From NCBI GenBank assembly GCA_937120495.1, contig CAKZJW010000139.1:1-64000 (forward strand): a DNA stretch of 64,000 nucleotides, read 5' to 3'. Origin of the DNA: an uncultured Oligoflexia bacterium. Lineage in GTDB: Bacteria; Bdellovibrionota; Bacteriovoracia; Bacteriovoracales; Bacteriovoracaceae. The notes beneath the pieces are model-generated. The model made no database searches and was not told the origin of the DNA. It saw only the letters and a program-made list of their open reading frames with translations. This document shows, piece by piece, positions 32,465 through 42,308 of the stretch. The position numbers were made by a program, and so were the translations under genes. Positions within the stretch are counted from its first letter, which is position 1, and the number at the start of each line of letters is the position of its first letter.

Positions 32465-34639
32465 ATGATGAAAAATAATAAATATATGTATCTCTTTTCA
32501 ATTTTATCCCTCTTTGCCTTTGGAGGTTTGATCAGTTTTGTTGATTTGCCTGATAAGTCTAGGACAATTTCCTCTGTGGAAGTACTGGAGCCAGCTGAGT
32601 CTGGAATTCTTTGTGCTGATGAAATGGAAAGAATAGAGGTTGGGGATAAATGGCAATCAGACAAAGGGACTCAAGATGCAATTGAGAGCGCTTTTAAAGT
32701 TTGTTTAGCTGAGTATATAAAAATAAAGACTGTGAGTCCCGAAGGGAATGAGCACAAAGCAGTTGAATTTTTTGAACAAATTTTTCAGAGATTTGATTAT
32801 CCTTATAAAAAATTTGAAGTTGAGGACTTAACAGGAGTTGGGCAGACGAGACAAAATATCGTTGCAACTTTACCTCACGATCTATCAAACTCTTATGATT
32901 GGAGCAAAAAGCAGGAAGTAGAGTCTGTTATTTTATTAAATCATATGGATGTTGTTGATGCGAATGAGAGTCAGTGGGAAAGTCCTGATCTTGTTTGGAG
33001 TGGGAAGATAGCACCAAGTGAATCTGAGCCAGATAAAAATTTTATTTGGGGAAGAGGAGCTTTAGACATGAAATCGATAGCTATATCTGAGCTTTTCTCA
33101 ATGCATATTCTTAGGCTTAAAGGAAAAATGCTCAGCAGAGATGTTCACTTTTTGGCTGTTGCTGATGAGGAACAGTCTGGTTCTGGAGCGATCGGAGCAA
33201 TTCGAAAAATGCCAGAGGGTAAAGAACTTCACGCACTAACAAATGCCGCTTTAATTCTAAATGAAGGTGGTGGAGCTATTTCTGGAACACCAAATCCAAA
33301 GTGGAATTTGTTTTTAGTTGCAGTAGAAGAAAAGGGTGGAGCTTGGATGGATATTACTCATTCAACGCCACAAGATCTTTTGTTAGATTTAAACAGATCT
33401 AAAATTTTAGATGTAAAAGATTATTTAAATAAGAAAAGAAAAGAAAGAATATACACTGGGCATGGGTGTAAAATTGAAGAGATCTTCACTCCGAAATCTA
33501 AAGTTAATGTTGTAGCTTCAAAAATAATCATTACATTTGATTGTGATAGAACAGATAAAGACTATAGCGATTTCTTTGAAATGGTTTTTGCTAAAAAGTT
33601 TAAAAGTGTAACTGTAGAAACAAAAGCAGAGGGAAGAAAACAAATCGTAACAATTCAAACAGGTTCTTCTTCTCATGGTTCTTTAGGAATTAATGAATCG
33701 GCACTTGATGCAGTTGCAGTTGGTTTTCATAAAATGGGACTCGTTAGTTTAAAAAGAAAAGTACGAACACCAAAGTTTTTTAAATACGTAAGAACAAAAG
33801 CGACAAAAGTCTTTGTTAAAGCGCTTGCAAAAAGTATGTTTGTTCTTCAACTTGTTAAGGGACTTCAGTGGATTCCATTTGTTAAAAACCTTGTTCTTTC
33901 TTCGATTGAAGATGAATTTGGTGTAGATGGATTATTTAAAACAACTTGTCAGTTCTCAGCACTAAATTATAAAAATAATAAAGCTTCAGCTCTTGTAGAT
34001 TGTAGACTTATCCATACAGCAAAGAAGTTTCCTCACTCTCATGATCACTCTGGAGAGTTTAGAAAAGAGCTCCTTAGCTTAATCAAAGATCCTGATCTTG
34101 GTATCAGAATCATGGATGGGTGGAATGTTTCGCAAAGTGATGCAAAGTCTAAGGACTTTAAGAAATTGCAAGCGAGTTTAGAAAAGCTAGGGAAAGAAAC
34201 AGGAAGTAATAAGAAAGTAATGATACTTCCATATTTATTCCCTGCTGGATCGGATTCAACATGGTTTAGAAACCCTTGGTCAGCTGGAGTTTCAAATGTA
34301 GAACCTATTCCAAGTTATGGTTTTTTTCCTGCATTCATTACACCAGAACTACTAGCAAGTTTTCATGGATCAAATGAAAGATTTCCAGTCGAGCAGATCC
34401 ATGGAACGATTACAAGATATGAGGCAGTTGTTGACTCATTAACAAAGGCCGATAAAGGTTGGATTAAGCGTTTCTTAGAAAGAAGACGTGCTCGTAGAGA
34501 GCAAAGAGATCACGACCGAGAAAGCGATGATTCGACAAAGAGTGAAAGACCTACAAAGGCCGAAAGAAGAGATGCAAAAAAGGAGTCTAAAGACAGGCTT
34601 CGTGATTACAATCAAGAAATGTTTAAACCAAAAAATTAA
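32465..34639 (+). CDS. M20-family metallopeptidase with membrane anchor and charged C-terminal tail
   Basis: This protein has 724 residues. An N-terminal hydrophobic segment (YLFSILSLFAFGGLISFV) suggests a membrane anchor or uncleaved signal. The di-zinc site of M20 exopeptidases is visible: NHMDVVD, GRGALDMKS, ADEEQSGSG and LNEGGG. This layout resembles carboxypeptidase S/PM20D1. It is longer than usual, with an extra segment around residues 425-500. The ~60-residue tail is very rich in Arg, Lys, Glu and Asp (RRRARREQRDHDRE). ATG 32468 is an equally possible start. Confidence 0.85.
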   Translation: MMKNNKYMYLFSILSLFAFGGLISFVDLPDKSRTISSVEVLEPAESGILCADEMERIEVGDKWQSDKGTQDAIESAFKVCLAEYIKIKTVSPEGNEHKAVEFFEQIFQRFDYPYKKFEVEDLTGVGQTRQNIVATLPHDLSNSYDWSKKQEVESVILLNHMDVVDANESQWESPDLVWSGKIAPSESEPDKNFIWGRGALDMKSIAISELFSMHILRLKGKMLSRDVHFLAVADEEQSGSGAIGAIRKMPEGKELHALTNAALILNEGGGAISGTPNPKWNLFLVAVEEKGGAWMDITHSTPQDLLLDLNRSKILDVKDYLNKKRKERIYTGHGCKIEEIFTPKSKVNVVASKIIITFDCDRTDKDYSDFFEMVFAKKFKSVTVETKAEGRKQIVTIQTGSSSHGSLGINESALDAVAVGFHKMGLVSLKRKVRTPKFFKYVRTKATKVFVKALAKSMFVLQLVKGLQWIPFVKNLVLSSIEDEFGVDGLFKTTCQFSALNYKNNKASALVDCRLIHTAKKFPHSHDHSGEFRKELLSLIKDPDLGIRIMDGWNVSQSDAKSKDFKKLQASLEKLGKETGSNKKVMILPYLFPAGSDSTWFRNPWSAGVSNVEPIPSYGFFPAFITPELLASFHGSNERFPVEQIHGTITRYEAVVDSLTKADKGWIKRFLERRRARREQRDHDRESDDSTKSERPTKAERRDAKKESKDRLRDYNQEMFKPKN

Positions 34640-34644
34640 TATAT

Positions 34645-34682
34645 ACTCTTGAGGATTACTAAAGTCTTCAAGAGTTATTTTT
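34645..34682 (+). terminator. Rho-independent terminator after the M20 peptidase gene
   Basis: An 11-bp stem ACTCTTGAGGA / TCTTCAAGAGT (one G-T pair) with a 9-base loop is followed by TATTTTT. Confidence 0.85.
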
Positions 34683-34793
34683 CCTACCTAAAATCAATCA
34701 AAAATGAACTAAATACATGGGTGTCAAAAACATTGACAGTGTAAAAAAACGTTCAATTTCTTCAGTGTAAATTAGTGAAATATAGTTCTTTCT

Positions 34794-34822
34794 TTGGCAC
34801 ATATATTGCTTCTATATATATA
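34794..34822 (+). promoter_or_regulatory. Candidate promoter of the 1533-aa gene
   Basis: TTGGCA (34794-34799), a 17-base spacer and TATATA (34817-34822) lie 22 bases before the ATG; GGAG (34837-34840) is the ribosome binding site. Upstream, the 8-mer CAGTGTAA occurs twice in direct orientation (34737 and 34763), 26 bases apart, and could bind a regulator. Confidence 0.45.
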
Positions 34823-34844
34823 CTAATTTGTCTTTGGAGATAAT

Positions 34845-37800
34845 ATGTCAAAAGTTTTTACACTTTTAATTCTAACACTACTTTTTTCAAACTCGTTGTT
34901 TGCAGTTTGTTTAACACAAGAAGATGGTGAGTTTGAAGGTTGTATTCCAACAAAAAGTTCAAAGGCTGACAAGTGGTGTTCTAAACGCTATGGGAAAGAT
35001 TTTATCTCATTTTATACAACGGACACATGTTCTAAAGAAATAGCTTTTGGTTATAGAGATCAAGAATATAAGGCAAGTAAAAGAGAAAAGAATAAAGTTG
35101 TTGAAGCAAGTTGTATGTATTACGAAGATGGGGTTAAGAATTCTTGTGAACTATATAACTATGAGCCAGCAACAAAGTATTGTTTAGAGAGGTTTGGTGG
35201 TAAGTTTTTGGCTTTTATACCAAGTAAGACTTGTTCTTTATCTAAAGCATCTGCTCTTAGAGGTGAAGTAAATTCAAAAAGATTAGTTAAAGGACTAGCT
35301 TCATCAATTGAAGAGGCAGAAGCATTAATGACAATGCTTGATAAACAAGGTGTAAATTCATCTCTTGGTGGTGGATTCTACCATAAAGAGCTTGAAGTTA
35401 ACTATGAATTTTATACAAATAGTGTATTGACTCTTCTTGCAAAAATGAAAGGAATTAAAAATACTTTTGTTGATAATGGAAAAGCAAACGTAAAGATGAC
35501 TGGAAAATATGTTCCTCATTACTTAAAGTATGCATTTAGATACTTAAGTATTCTTTCTAGAGTTTATAAGCTTTATGCATATGTAGCTCATAAAAACCAT
35601 AATGTTTTAAAGACTTATTCATTTAAAAATTTTGAAGAGTTAAATTTAAAACTTAAGAAAAAGTACGGTCTAGAAATTTTGGCAAGAGTTAATTATAAAG
35701 TAATGACTGTTGATGAGGGGAAATATCTAGAATTTGCAATAGGTGAGCAAGATAAACAAACACTTGAATACATGGCAATGGAAAAGCCTAAGACAAAAGT
35801 GCAGTATGGAAAACTTGTACAATATCTTGGTGTTCGAGAAACGTTAACAAATCATTGGGCCGTGCAAAGACTTACAACATCTAAAATACCAAACCCAGCA
35901 GTTTCTGAGTGTGGAAAAGGCTTTCTATCTTTTAGACCTGATAGAAATGGTTCTATGAGTAACTCAAAAGCAATGAGTGACCTTTGGGAATATGATGCTT
36001 TTTATAATAGCTATACAAAGCAGTGGGATAAGTTAGTTGATTCATCAAGAAAAGTTTCTCTATTAACTGATTCTTCTGCAGCTGAGATGAACTATTATGT
36101 AATGACAAAAGTAAAAGCTCTTAACTCTTATATGAGAAACGATATGTATAATTCACTTTCTTCAGACTCTGAATTCAGATCAAGAGCTAGTGAAGATGCA
36201 CCAATAAGAGTATTGGCAGAGAACTACGCATGGGATGCATATAGTAATGATCATTTCTCTTCAATTGTTATGCCTAGTGATGGAATTTTGAAGAAAAATA
36301 ATATCGCAAATAGAATAGCTGAAGATGCATATAGAGTAAGAGTAGAAGGTATTATCGATAATATTCAAGGAACGTTCCCATACGTAAGTAAAACTGGAAT
36401 TAAAGGTATTAAAAGATATGTAGAAAGCTATATGAACAAAGTTCATAAAGAAAGATTTATGCAATCTTTAAGAACAAAACTTGTAAGTAGCCTTTCTAAT
36501 TACAATAACAAAACAAGCGTAAGAAGAAATAATAGAAAAGAAAAAGTAGATGCGACATTAGAAGTAGTAAAAAAGGCTGCTCAAGCTGCAAGAATACAAA
36601 AACAAATTGAAGATGAAAAAACACTATCTGGAATATTACACCTAGACCCAGAGAACGTAGAAGAGCTGATGATGTTTTTTGAAAGAAAACTTGAAAAAAA
36701 TTATGATGTTCAATTTGCTTTAGAGAATAACTCAAAGTGGGCAGAGGCCTTAAAAGGATTCTTTGCTGGAATCGCAAAGGACTTTAATAGTAAGTACCTT
36801 GTAGAAGTTGCTGGTAAATACCAATATAAAGGTTCTGCTGTAGAAAGAGCAAGAAAGCTTAGAGTAATTGCTAAAGAGCATGCGAAATCATTTTATAAAA
36901 AATACCCATTTAATATTCAAGGGTATATTCTTGATCAATACAAGAATAGATATGTAATTAATCCAAAAGACAATACAAGAGTTCAGAAGAGGTATATGCC
37001 AGTTTTTAAAGATGGTATGCCAGCACCTTTAACTAATTATGAAATGCAAAAAGAGCTTACTGAGCAAGAAAAGAAAGCTGTTATGGATTACGTGTCAAAG
37101 CTGAACGATGAGCAAAAAGATACATCTCCAAGTTCTTTATACACAGGAGTACCAAAGAATCTTAAAGCTGGTTGGAATGCAGATAAGATGTCTTCTGGAG
37201 AGCTCGCTATTCCAACATATATTGCTGAAACAGGACATATCGTGTCACCTAAAGGTGTTGTCGGAAAAGTTAATAATGAGCTTCTTCGGTTAGTTAAAAA
37301 TGCTGATGTTTTAAACAAGAAATCCGTTAAGAAACTTGAAAAAAATGCAAGCAAGATGTTGAACTATAAACGAGGAAAGACAATTTCTGAGTCTAAGAAA
37401 ATACATCATATTAATAAATTTGTTTATAGAGTATTAGCGATTCTAAACCTTGATATGGTTGCTTATTCTAAGGGAATAAAAACGGATAGGTTTGCTTGGA
37501 GAAAAGACGACCAAGCATATCTTGCAATTAATAAAACATCTCAAGCATACCAAATGGCACCGATTCTAAGAAACGACTATAGCTGGGTTGAAACTTATAA
37601 AAAATATGTACCTTCTATGAAAACATCTAGAATGCATACGTATACAGAAAGAAAAAAAATGTCTCAGCCACTATTAACGAGAATTTCTCTTGCTGCCTAT
37701 AATTCAAAAACAGGATACGTTGATACAAATAAAGCAAAAGAGATGATTAACTCTGTTATTGATGAAGGTATCAAAAATGCAGGTAGTAAGCTTTATAAGT

Positions 37801-39446
37801 TTTGTGTAGCAAACTTCTTAAACTATAAAAACGATCAATCTTTTAAAGATATATTCAATGCATCTAGCTTCTTAAGAGCAACTATAAAAAATCCAATTGG
37901 TGAAACAGAAGCACAAGTTAAAAATCTTCAAAGTTTTGATGATGCTATTAGAAAAGATATTAGATCTAAAATGGAAGCTTTAAATGAGGATTACTTTGAG
38001 CCAGCACTTAAGGTTCTTGGATATGCAGCCTTAGTTGCATTGGCAGTAGTTTTAATTATTGGTTCTGGTGGTGCTGCTACTCCAGGAATTGTTGGTGGTA
38101 TCTATGGATTTGCTTCACTTGCTCTTACAGCTGAATTTTTCATCTCATTTCCATTAGTTGTTGGATCATTATATTCGCGAATTAATACGCACTTTATTGA
38201 GATGCCGCATCAGTTAAAATTCCAAAGATCACTAGCTCAATCACAAGTAGACTTTTCTCAAGTTGTTGACTGGGATATGCTTCGCTCTGAAGAAGCTGCA
38301 TTAAAATCAAAACAAGCGTGGACTGTTGGACTTATGCCACTTGATTTTATCTATGCAGGAGCTCTAATTAAGCAAGTTAGAACAGCAACAGGGATTGTTG
38401 GTAAAACGGCATATAGAAGAATGACAGGAACAAAACTAAAAGGGTGGGGAGCACCTCCTCCAGGTACTTTTAATGTAGAAAGATTTAAAAGTCTTCGTCA
38501 AAAACTTGGACTTCCAAAAGCATTAATTGCTAAGTCTCATCAAGTTACAAGAAGAATTAGAGCTTATCAACCTAGATATCAAGCATTAGCTCCAGAGCTT
38601 CTACATGGTACTCCTCTTAGAGTTGGACTTGCTAAAGCGGCGAAAGAAGCGGGGGTTCACACGAAGCCATGGACTCTTGTTGATGAAATCAGAAAATATG
38701 AAGTTAAACTAAGATCAAGACTTTCTAAGTTCGATGACTTTGCTAAAACAGAAGCAAAGCTTATGGGAAAAGTTAAACTTAATGGAAACCTTGGTGTTAA
38801 AGAAGTTTTGGAAAATGGAATTCAGTATTCTAAACTTGGCTTCTTTCCTCAGTCATATCTAACAGCTTTAAAAGAGGGAAGATTGATTGAATTTATAACT
38901 AAAAACCAAGATCTTTGGAGTGAACTTAAACATATGCAAGGTGTAATGGTTAAGGGAAGAGCAGATAAAATTGGATCTATTGCTGACAAAATGATGGACT
39001 TTAAACAAGGTATCAAAGCCGGTACGATAGTAAAAGAAGGTGATAACTTAATGGCCCAAATGATGAAAACATTTAAAAACGAAGAAATTCTTGCTCTTCA
39101 AGAAATTGCTAAAAGATCATCAGGCACTATGAATGTTTTTAAGAAAACGTTTAAGGACTACGCAAAAGTTGTTGAAGGACTAAGACCGATGACTTACTTA
39201 TACGGTCCAACAAAACTAAGATTATTATCAAAAGCTTATCCTCAAAATGTATTTATGGGTGATGAGATTGTTGATGCTAAGTATTCATTTAAAACAGATG
39301 CGGAAGACCTTGTTAATTACTATGAGTCAATGATGAGTCAAAATGGAGTTCTAACGGAAGAGGCCAATAGAGCAAGACAGGCAATTGAAGAAAGAATTCA
39401 CCATGTTGTATCAGAAAAAGATGGTCAAAGAGTTTATAGAGACTAA
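34845..39446 (+). CDS. Very large exported orphan protein (1533 aa) with tandem 4-Cys modules
   Basis: I do not recognise this protein. A signal peptide (SKVFTLLILTLLFSNSLFA) is followed by two copies of a four-cysteine module: Cys22/33/45/62 and Cys90/101/113/130. Spacing (11, 12, 17) is identical in both, with shared E-D-G, R-[YF]-G-x-[DK]-F and T-C elements. Residues about 140-1050 are mostly helical, Lys/Tyr-rich, without enzyme motifs. Residues about 1054-1112 hold two strong hydrophobic segments (VLGYAALVALAVVLIIGSGG and following), then a basic C-terminal region of about 420 residues. It could be anchored in a membrane or act on another cell. It is monocistronic and convergent with the next genes. 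Confidence 0.75.
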   Translation: MSKVFTLLILTLLFSNSLFAVCLTQEDGEFEGCIPTKSSKADKWCSKRYGKDFISFYTTDTCSKEIAFGYRDQEYKASKREKNKVVEASCMYYEDGVKNSCELYNYEPATKYCLERFGGKFLAFIPSKTCSLSKASALRGEVNSKRLVKGLASSIEEAEALMTMLDKQGVNSSLGGGFYHKELEVNYEFYTNSVLTLLAKMKGIKNTFVDNGKANVKMTGKYVPHYLKYAFRYLSILSRVYKLYAYVAHKNHNVLKTYSFKNFEELNLKLKKKYGLEILARVNYKVMTVDEGKYLEFAIGEQDKQTLEYMAMEKPKTKVQYGKLVQYLGVRETLTNHWAVQRLTTSKIPNPAVSECGKGFLSFRPDRNGSMSNSKAMSDLWEYDAFYNSYTKQWDKLVDSSRKVSLLTDSSAAEMNYYVMTKVKALNSYMRNDMYNSLSSDSEFRSRASEDAPIRVLAENYAWDAYSNDHFSSIVMPSDGILKKNNIANRIAEDAYRVRVEGIIDNIQGTFPYVSKTGIKGIKRYVESYMNKVHKERFMQSLRTKLVSSLSNYNNKTSVRRNNRKEKVDATLEVVKKAAQAARIQKQIEDEKTLSGILHLDPENVEELMMFFERKLEKNYDVQFALENNSKWAEALKGFFAGIAKDFNSKYLVEVAGKYQYKGSAVERARKLRVIAKEHAKSFYKKYPFNIQGYILDQYKNRYVINPKDNTRVQKRYMPVFKDGMPAPLTNYEMQKELTEQEKKAVMDYVSKLNDEQKDTSPSSLYTGVPKNLKAGWNADKMSSGELAIPTYIAETGHIVSPKGVVGKVNNELLRLVKNADVLNKKSVKKLEKNASKMLNYKRGKTISESKKIHHINKFVYRVLAILNLDMVAYSKGIKTDRFAWRKDDQAYLAINKTSQAYQMAPILRNDYSWVETYKKYVPSMKTSRMHTYTERKKMSQPLLTRISLAAYNSKTGYVDTNKAKEMINSVIDEGIKNAGSKLYKFCVANFLNYKNDQSFKDIFNASSFLRATIKNPIGETEAQVKNLQSFDDAIRKDIRSKMEALNEDYFEPALKVLGYAALVALAVVLIIGSGGAATPGIVGGIYGFASLALTAEFFISFPLVVGSLYSRINTHFIEMPHQLKFQRSLAQSQVDFSQVVDWDMLRSEEAALKSKQAWTVGLMPLDFIYAGALIKQVRTATGIVGKTAYRRMTGTKLKGWGAPPPGTFNVERFKSLRQKLGLPKALIAKSHQVTRRIRAYQPRYQALAPELLHGTPLRVGLAKAAKEAGVHTKPWTLVDEIRKYEVKLRSRLSKFDDFAKTEAKLMGKVKLNGNLGVKEVLENGIQYSKLGFFPQSYLTALKEGRLIEFITKNQDLWSELKHMQGVMVKGRADKIGSIADKMMDFKQGIKAGTIVKEGDNLMAQMMKTFKNEEILALQEIAKRSSGTMNVFKKTFKDYAKVVEGLRPMTYLYGPTKLRLLSKAYPQNVFMGDEIVDAKYSFKTDAEDLVNYYESMMSQNGVLTEEANRARQAIEERIHHVVSEKDGQRVYRD

Positions 39447-39790
39447 AGTGGTTTATATATTGCCATGGCAACAGCTGTGGCAATTACAATCATCCAAGGC
39501 CAGATAAGTAGATGTGCATATTTCTTAAATCGCTTTACTACTAAAGGACTAATTATTCCAACAGCAAGCCATAAACCAAGCTTAACTAGTACCCAGGCCG
39601 GAAATGGTCCAGAGTGAGAAATTCCAAATCTACGAAGTAGAAGAACTCCAGAAGCAGCAACTAAGAGAGTAAAAATACCTGAAAGTATTTTATGAAGTTT
39701 GCCTTCAGGTTTGTATAAAGTAACTGTTATAGATAGAAACATCACAAATACAGAAATAATATGTAGAAATTTTGTATCAAAATAATTCAT
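39443..39790 (-). CDS. Small integral membrane protein (115 aa), SirB2-like topology
   Basis: The protein has four membrane helices. The N-terminal FDTKFLHIISVFVMFLSI, the central GVLLLRRFG and the WVLVKLGLWLAVG segment resemble small SirB2/YhhN-type integral proteins, but I cannot name a family firmly. Its stop lies inside the last codons of the 1533-aa gene (4-base convergent overlap). It is 6 bases downstream of the lipoprotein gene, so those two are likely one transcript. Confidence 0.6.
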   Translation of the reverse strand: MNYFDTKFLHIISVFVMFLSITVTLYKPEGKLHKILSGIFTLLVAASGVLLLRRFGISHSGPFPAWVLVKLGLWLAVGIISPLVVKRFKKYAHLLIWPWMIVIATAVAMAIYKPL

Positions 39791-39796
39791 TAGAAA

Positions 39797-40774
39797 TTAG
39801 TATACCTGACAAGGAGCTCTTTTAAGTCTTCTTACAGCAAGCTTTGCTTCTTCTCTTGTATAGTTTAATACTTTTTCAAAAGCTTCCTCTGTTGCCTCAT
39901 CAATTTCTTGAGTTGTTAGCCTTTTTGAAGTCGATATATCATCAAGCTTATCAAAGGGACCACCAGCTTTTCTGAAAGCCTTCTCTTCAATTAGTTTTGC
40001 TCTATAGATATCTAAGTTTGCTTTCATCTCTAGAACTTCAACGGAAGCTTTTGAGTTAAAAGTTTTACAACCTTTACCCATTCCAGAGTGTCCTGTTCTT
40101 TTTGTAACAGTCGTTGCACTTTCAAGAATCTCATCGATATTTGCGGCAATCGTAGGATCTGACTTAACTCTTTGACTATAAAGCTTGTAGTTGTCTTGAT
40201 AGATTTTTCTTATCTTAGAATTTTTCACAGCTCGAATTTCACCTTTAATAAAAACTTCTCTAACATGAGAAGATTCGAAAGGAGAGGAAGAACTTCTTTT
40301 TGCTACAGTAAGTGCATTTAATTCTTTCTTTGTTAATTTGTAAGGATTAAATTTTTTCCCTGTTTGATTAACAATGACTTTGTATGCATTAGCAGCAACT
40401 CTTGATTCAACTTTAATAATACTTGTAATATTTTGAGAAACCCACTTATGAACTTTATTCATATATGGAAGATCATCGTATAAACCATTTATGTTTTTTG
40501 CCTGATCATCCATGATTCCCATTTTGGACCAGTTACCATATGCCATATCTCTTTCTTTTCTTTTGATATAGGCAAGTACCTTCTTTTCAATTTGAGCGGA
40601 AGTCATTCTGTTTGCAGTACCTTGTGTTTGGCGTGCGATGTCATCAATAAAGCCTTTTAAAAAGCCAGTATTTGCAATCTCTCGCTTTGCGCTCATATCA
40701 GGTCCTTGAGAATTAAAAGACTGACAAGAACTCAATACTAAGACACTTAGTAAAACTGCTGAGAATTTAAACAT
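39797..40774 (-). CDS. Lipoprotein of unknown function (325 aa)
   Basis: The signal peptide ends in lipobox VLSSC with Cys17 as the lipid attachment site. The mature part is helical and basic, with only two further cysteines, and I recognise no family. Its ATG has AGGAAAT upstream. It is divergent from the aldehyde dehydrogenase gene and co-oriented with the small membrane gene. The convergent partner is the giant exported protein; a functional link is only a guess from position. Confidence 0.65.
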   Translation of the reverse strand: MFKFSAVLLSVLVLSSCQSFNSQGPDMSAKREIANTGFLKGFIDDIARQTQGTANRMTSAQIEKKVLAYIKRKERDMAYGNWSKMGIMDDQAKNINGLYDDLPYMNKVHKWVSQNITSIIKVESRVAANAYKVIVNQTGKKFNPYKLTKKELNALTVAKRSSSSPFESSHVREVFIKGEIRAVKNSKIRKIYQDNYKLYSQRVKSDPTIAANIDEILESATTVTKRTGHSGMGKGCKTFNSKASVEVLEMKANLDIYRAKLIEEKAFRKAGGPFDKLDDISTSKRLTTQEIDEATEEAFEKVLNYTREEAKLAVRRLKRAPCQVY

Positions 40775-40838
40775 ATTTCCTCCACTTTATATATTTCAAG
40801 ATACTTATCGGTCTTTTTAGGGATATTTTTAGTTTTTT

Positions 40839-40866
40839 TTGCAAGAGTTAATATTTTAACTATAAT
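40839..40866 (+). promoter_or_regulatory. Promoter of the aldehyde dehydrogenase gene
   Basis: TTGCAA, a 16-base spacer and a perfect TATAAT (40861-40866) are 27 bases before ATG 40894, which has AGGAGAATT as ribosome binding site. Confidence 0.6.
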
Positions 40867-40893
40867 ACGTGTATTCGGTAATTTAGGAGAATT

Positions 40894-42300
40894 ATGAGTA
40901 TTGAAAATCAAGTATTTGAAGTCCAAAAGAAACATAAGATTCAGATGAAAAATACATCTGCACTCTATAGACTTGAAAAGATCAAAAAACTTAAGTCACT
41001 CATTCTAGAAAAGAAAGATCAAATTAACGAAGCCTTAGCCCTAGATTTTCATAAACCACATCTTGAAACAGAGCTTGCAGAAATTATGCCTGTGCTGGGT
41101 ATGCTTAATCTTTTAGAAAAAGAACTCATTGATTGGATGAGTGATGAAAGAGTTGCATCTCCGCTTTTGTTCAAAGGAACTAAAAATTGGATTAGAAAAG
41201 AGGGAAAGGGAAATAGTTTAATTATTTCTCCTTGGAACTATCCTTTTCAGCTGACTGTTTATCCTGTTGTAACAGCATTTGCAGCTGGTAATACTTCGAT
41301 CGTTAAGCCAAGTGAATTTACTCCACATACTAACAAAATTATAATTGAAATTTTCAACGAAGTGTTTGAGCAAAAAGAAGTTTGTATCCTCGAGGGGGAA
41401 GTTGAACTTTCAACCAAACTTTTAAAGATGCCCTTTGATCATGTGTTTTTCACAGGAAGTACTTCGGTTGGAAAAATTGTTATGAAGGCTGCAAGTGAAC
41501 ACCTTGCAAGTGTTGTTTTAGAACTTGGTGGTAAATCTCCCGTTATTGTTGATAAAGGTTGTGATATTGAAAAAGCAGCTAAAAAAATCATGTGGGGTAA
41601 AATTCTAAATGCAGGTCAAACTTGTGTTGCTCCAGATTACGTACTTGTTCACAGTGATGATAAAGAAAAATTCATCAATGCTTCCAAAAAATTTGTTGAA
41701 GAAGTATATCAAAATGAACTTGAATCGTCGGATGACTATAGTCATATTATTACGCAAAGACATGCTGATCGTTTGAAAGACTTGATTGAAGATGCGAAAA
41801 AACTTGGAGCAAAGGTAGAGTTTGGTGATGCAGATTTTGAAAATCAAAGAGTAGTAGCACCAACAATTTTATCCGAAATAAATAGTGATATGAAGATCAT
41901 GCAAGATGAAATCTTTGGCCCAGTTCTTCCACTTATAACTTATGATTCCATTGATTCTGCAATTGAATATGTAAACCAATATGATAATGCTTTAGCAATG
42001 TATATATTTAGTAATTCTAAACCAGTCATGAATAAAATAATGGATAATACTTTTAATGGTGGCGTAACTGTTAATGATGTCTTGATAGGTGTTAGCCATC
42101 CAACATTGCCTTTTGGCGGGGCTGGAAAATCAGGGATAGGGAAGTATCACGGTAAGCATGGCTTTGACAGTTTCTCAAATCTTAGAAGTGTTACAAGAAG
42201 AGATATGGACCTTGGAACAAGTTATTTTTATCCACCATACACTCAAACAAAATATAAAATTGTTAATTCTTTATTAAAAAAATTCAGCTCATTGTTTTAA
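40894..42300 (+). CDS. Aldehyde dehydrogenase, class 3 (fatty-aldehyde) type
   Basis: This 468-residue NAD(P)-dependent enzyme oxidises aldehydes to acids. Motifs of the class 3 group are visible: SPWNYPF near residue 110, the TGSTSVGK cofactor loop, the catalytic Glu in LELGGKSP and the catalytic Cys in AGQTCVAPDYV. The short length and the hydrophobic C-terminus fit fatty-aldehyde dehydrogenases. A fatty-aldehyde-forming reductase may lie at the right edge of the window, but the genes are over 20 kb apart. The gene is monocistronic. Confidence 0.93.
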   Translation: MSIENQVFEVQKKHKIQMKNTSALYRLEKIKKLKSLILEKKDQINEALALDFHKPHLETELAEIMPVLGMLNLLEKELIDWMSDERVASPLLFKGTKNWIRKEGKGNSLIISPWNYPFQLTVYPVVTAFAAGNTSIVKPSEFTPHTNKIIIEIFNEVFEQKEVCILEGEVELSTKLLKMPFDHVFFTGSTSVGKIVMKAASEHLASVVLELGGKSPVIVDKGCDIEKAAKKIMWGKILNAGQTCVAPDYVLVHSDDKEKFINASKKFVEEVYQNELESSDDYSHIITQRHADRLKDLIEDAKKLGAKVEFGDADFENQRVVAPTILSEINSDMKIMQDEIFGPVLPLITYDSIDSAIEYVNQYDNALAMYIFSNSKPVMNKIMDNTFNGGVTVNDVLIGVSHPTLPFGGAGKSGIGKYHGKHGFDSFSNLRSVTRRDMDLGTSYFYPPYTQTKYKIVNSLLKKFSSLF

Positions 42301-42308
42301 GAGGTATG

